A DNA stretch of 64,000 nucleotides. It comes from Bradyrhizobium cenepequi. Lineage in GTDB: Bacteria; Pseudomonadota; Alphaproteobacteria; Rhizobiales; Xanthobacteraceae. How positions within the stretch are numbered: position 1 is the first letter of the stretch; every line of letters begins with the position of its first letter. Location: positions 62,001 through 126,000 of the forward strand of contig NZ_JAGKJI010000024.1 in assembly GCF_020329485.1 (NCBI RefSeq). Reading direction: 5' to 3'. The notes under the pieces were generated by a model that had not been told where the DNA came from, searched no databases, and saw nothing but the letters and a program-made list of their open reading frames with translations. A program made the position numbers and the translations under genes. Of this stretch, positions 63,901 to 64,000 are shown one piece after another.

Positions 63901-64000
63901 ATGACCGCACCGCCCAAGCGCGCCTCGAGCCAGGAGGGATTCTTCTGGAAAACCAAGACGTTGGAGGAAATGTCCAATGTCGAATGGGAAAGCCTGTGCG
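63901..64000 (+). CDS. Start of a YcgN-like (UPF0260) cysteine-cluster protein, cut by the window end
   Basis: The first 33 codons only. After a short polar lead the sequence reads [20 protein letters not shown], the family's conserved opening, ending at the first Cys of the cluster. The rest (the Cys-rich Fe/Zn-binding part) lies beyond 64000. ATG at 63901 without a strong Shine-Dalgarno. Confidence 0.75.
   Translation, partial: MTAPPKRASSQEGFFWKTKTLEEMSNVEWESLC

Overview
This is 64 kb of high-GC chromosome from an alphaproteobacterium of the order Hyphomicrobiales, most probably Bradyrhizobium or a close relative. Three things point there: the gene set (imuA-imuB-dnaE2 mutasome, HME-type RND pump, split methylmalonyl-CoA mutase with meaB, SigF/NrsF-type sigma pair, MucR, a neighbouring pair resembling families TIGR03808/TIGR03809, DUF2336 proteins), a GAAC-N7-GAAC LexA box, and abundant small palindromic repeats of the kind that litter Bradyrhizobium genomes. 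The assignment is from memory of gene content, not from a database search. No rRNA, tRNA, CRISPR array, prophage or classical insertion sequence was found.

Layout. 0.2-0.9 kb: a toxin-antitoxin pair. 1-6 kb: a GMC oxidoreductase, an M20 amidohydrolase and a PiT phosphate transporter. 6.1-13.8 kb: a DUF4130-UdgX DNA-repair fusion divergent from the SOS mutasome operon imuA-imuB-dnaE2. 13.8-16 kb: a universal stress protein between repeat-rich non-coding DNA. 16-23 kb: a divalent-cation RND efflux pair, with an amidohydrolase and a TolC-type outer-membrane protein on the other strand. 23-29 kb: enoyl-CoA hydratase, a repeat-bearing membrane-anchored protein, a SigF-like sigma factor with its NrsF-type membrane anti-sigma factor, a DUF2336 protein and a diguanylate cyclase. 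29.2-31.1 kb: a decaying ECF sigma / anti-sigma / subtilase operon. 31.6-41.1 kb: the TIGR03809/TIGR03808-like pair and a long minus-strand methylmalonyl-CoA mutase operon that includes meaB, a HepT/MntA toxin-antitoxin pair and pcp. 41.3-43.7 kb: folate genes folP-folB and a truncated folK, then two small conserved genes. 44-49 kb: a HerA-like ATPase, a GT87 membrane protein, an M20 peptidase and a REP-associated transposase framed by inverted REP sequences. 49-64 kb: a class II aldolase, a GT39-like membrane protein, MucR, SufE, a PAS histidine kinase with a peptidoglycan-binding partner, DUF1491, a second DUF2336 protein, a lipoprotein, a DUF1254/DUF1214 pair, penicillin-binding protein 1A and the start of a YcgN-like gene.

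Most striking observations. (1) The same roughly 130-bp multi-hairpin repeat lies in frame inside both imuB and dnaE2, giving nearly identical 40-residue inserts; dnaE2 carries a second, different palindromic element beside it. The pattern resembles Rickettsia palindromic elements and suggests mobile peptide inserts in an SOS polymerase complex. (2) folK has lost about its first half exactly at the folB stop codon. (3) An ECF sigma factor has a Trp-to-amber codon, and its putative target protease is truncated and frameshifted. (4) A HepT/MntA pair lies inside the methylmalonyl-CoA mutase operon with near-zero spacing. (5) A REP-associated tyrosine transposase still has both flanking inverted REPs.

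Many starts were moved downstream of the longest reading frame where the family's N-terminus and a Shine-Dalgarno-like sequence agree; these choices are stated per gene.
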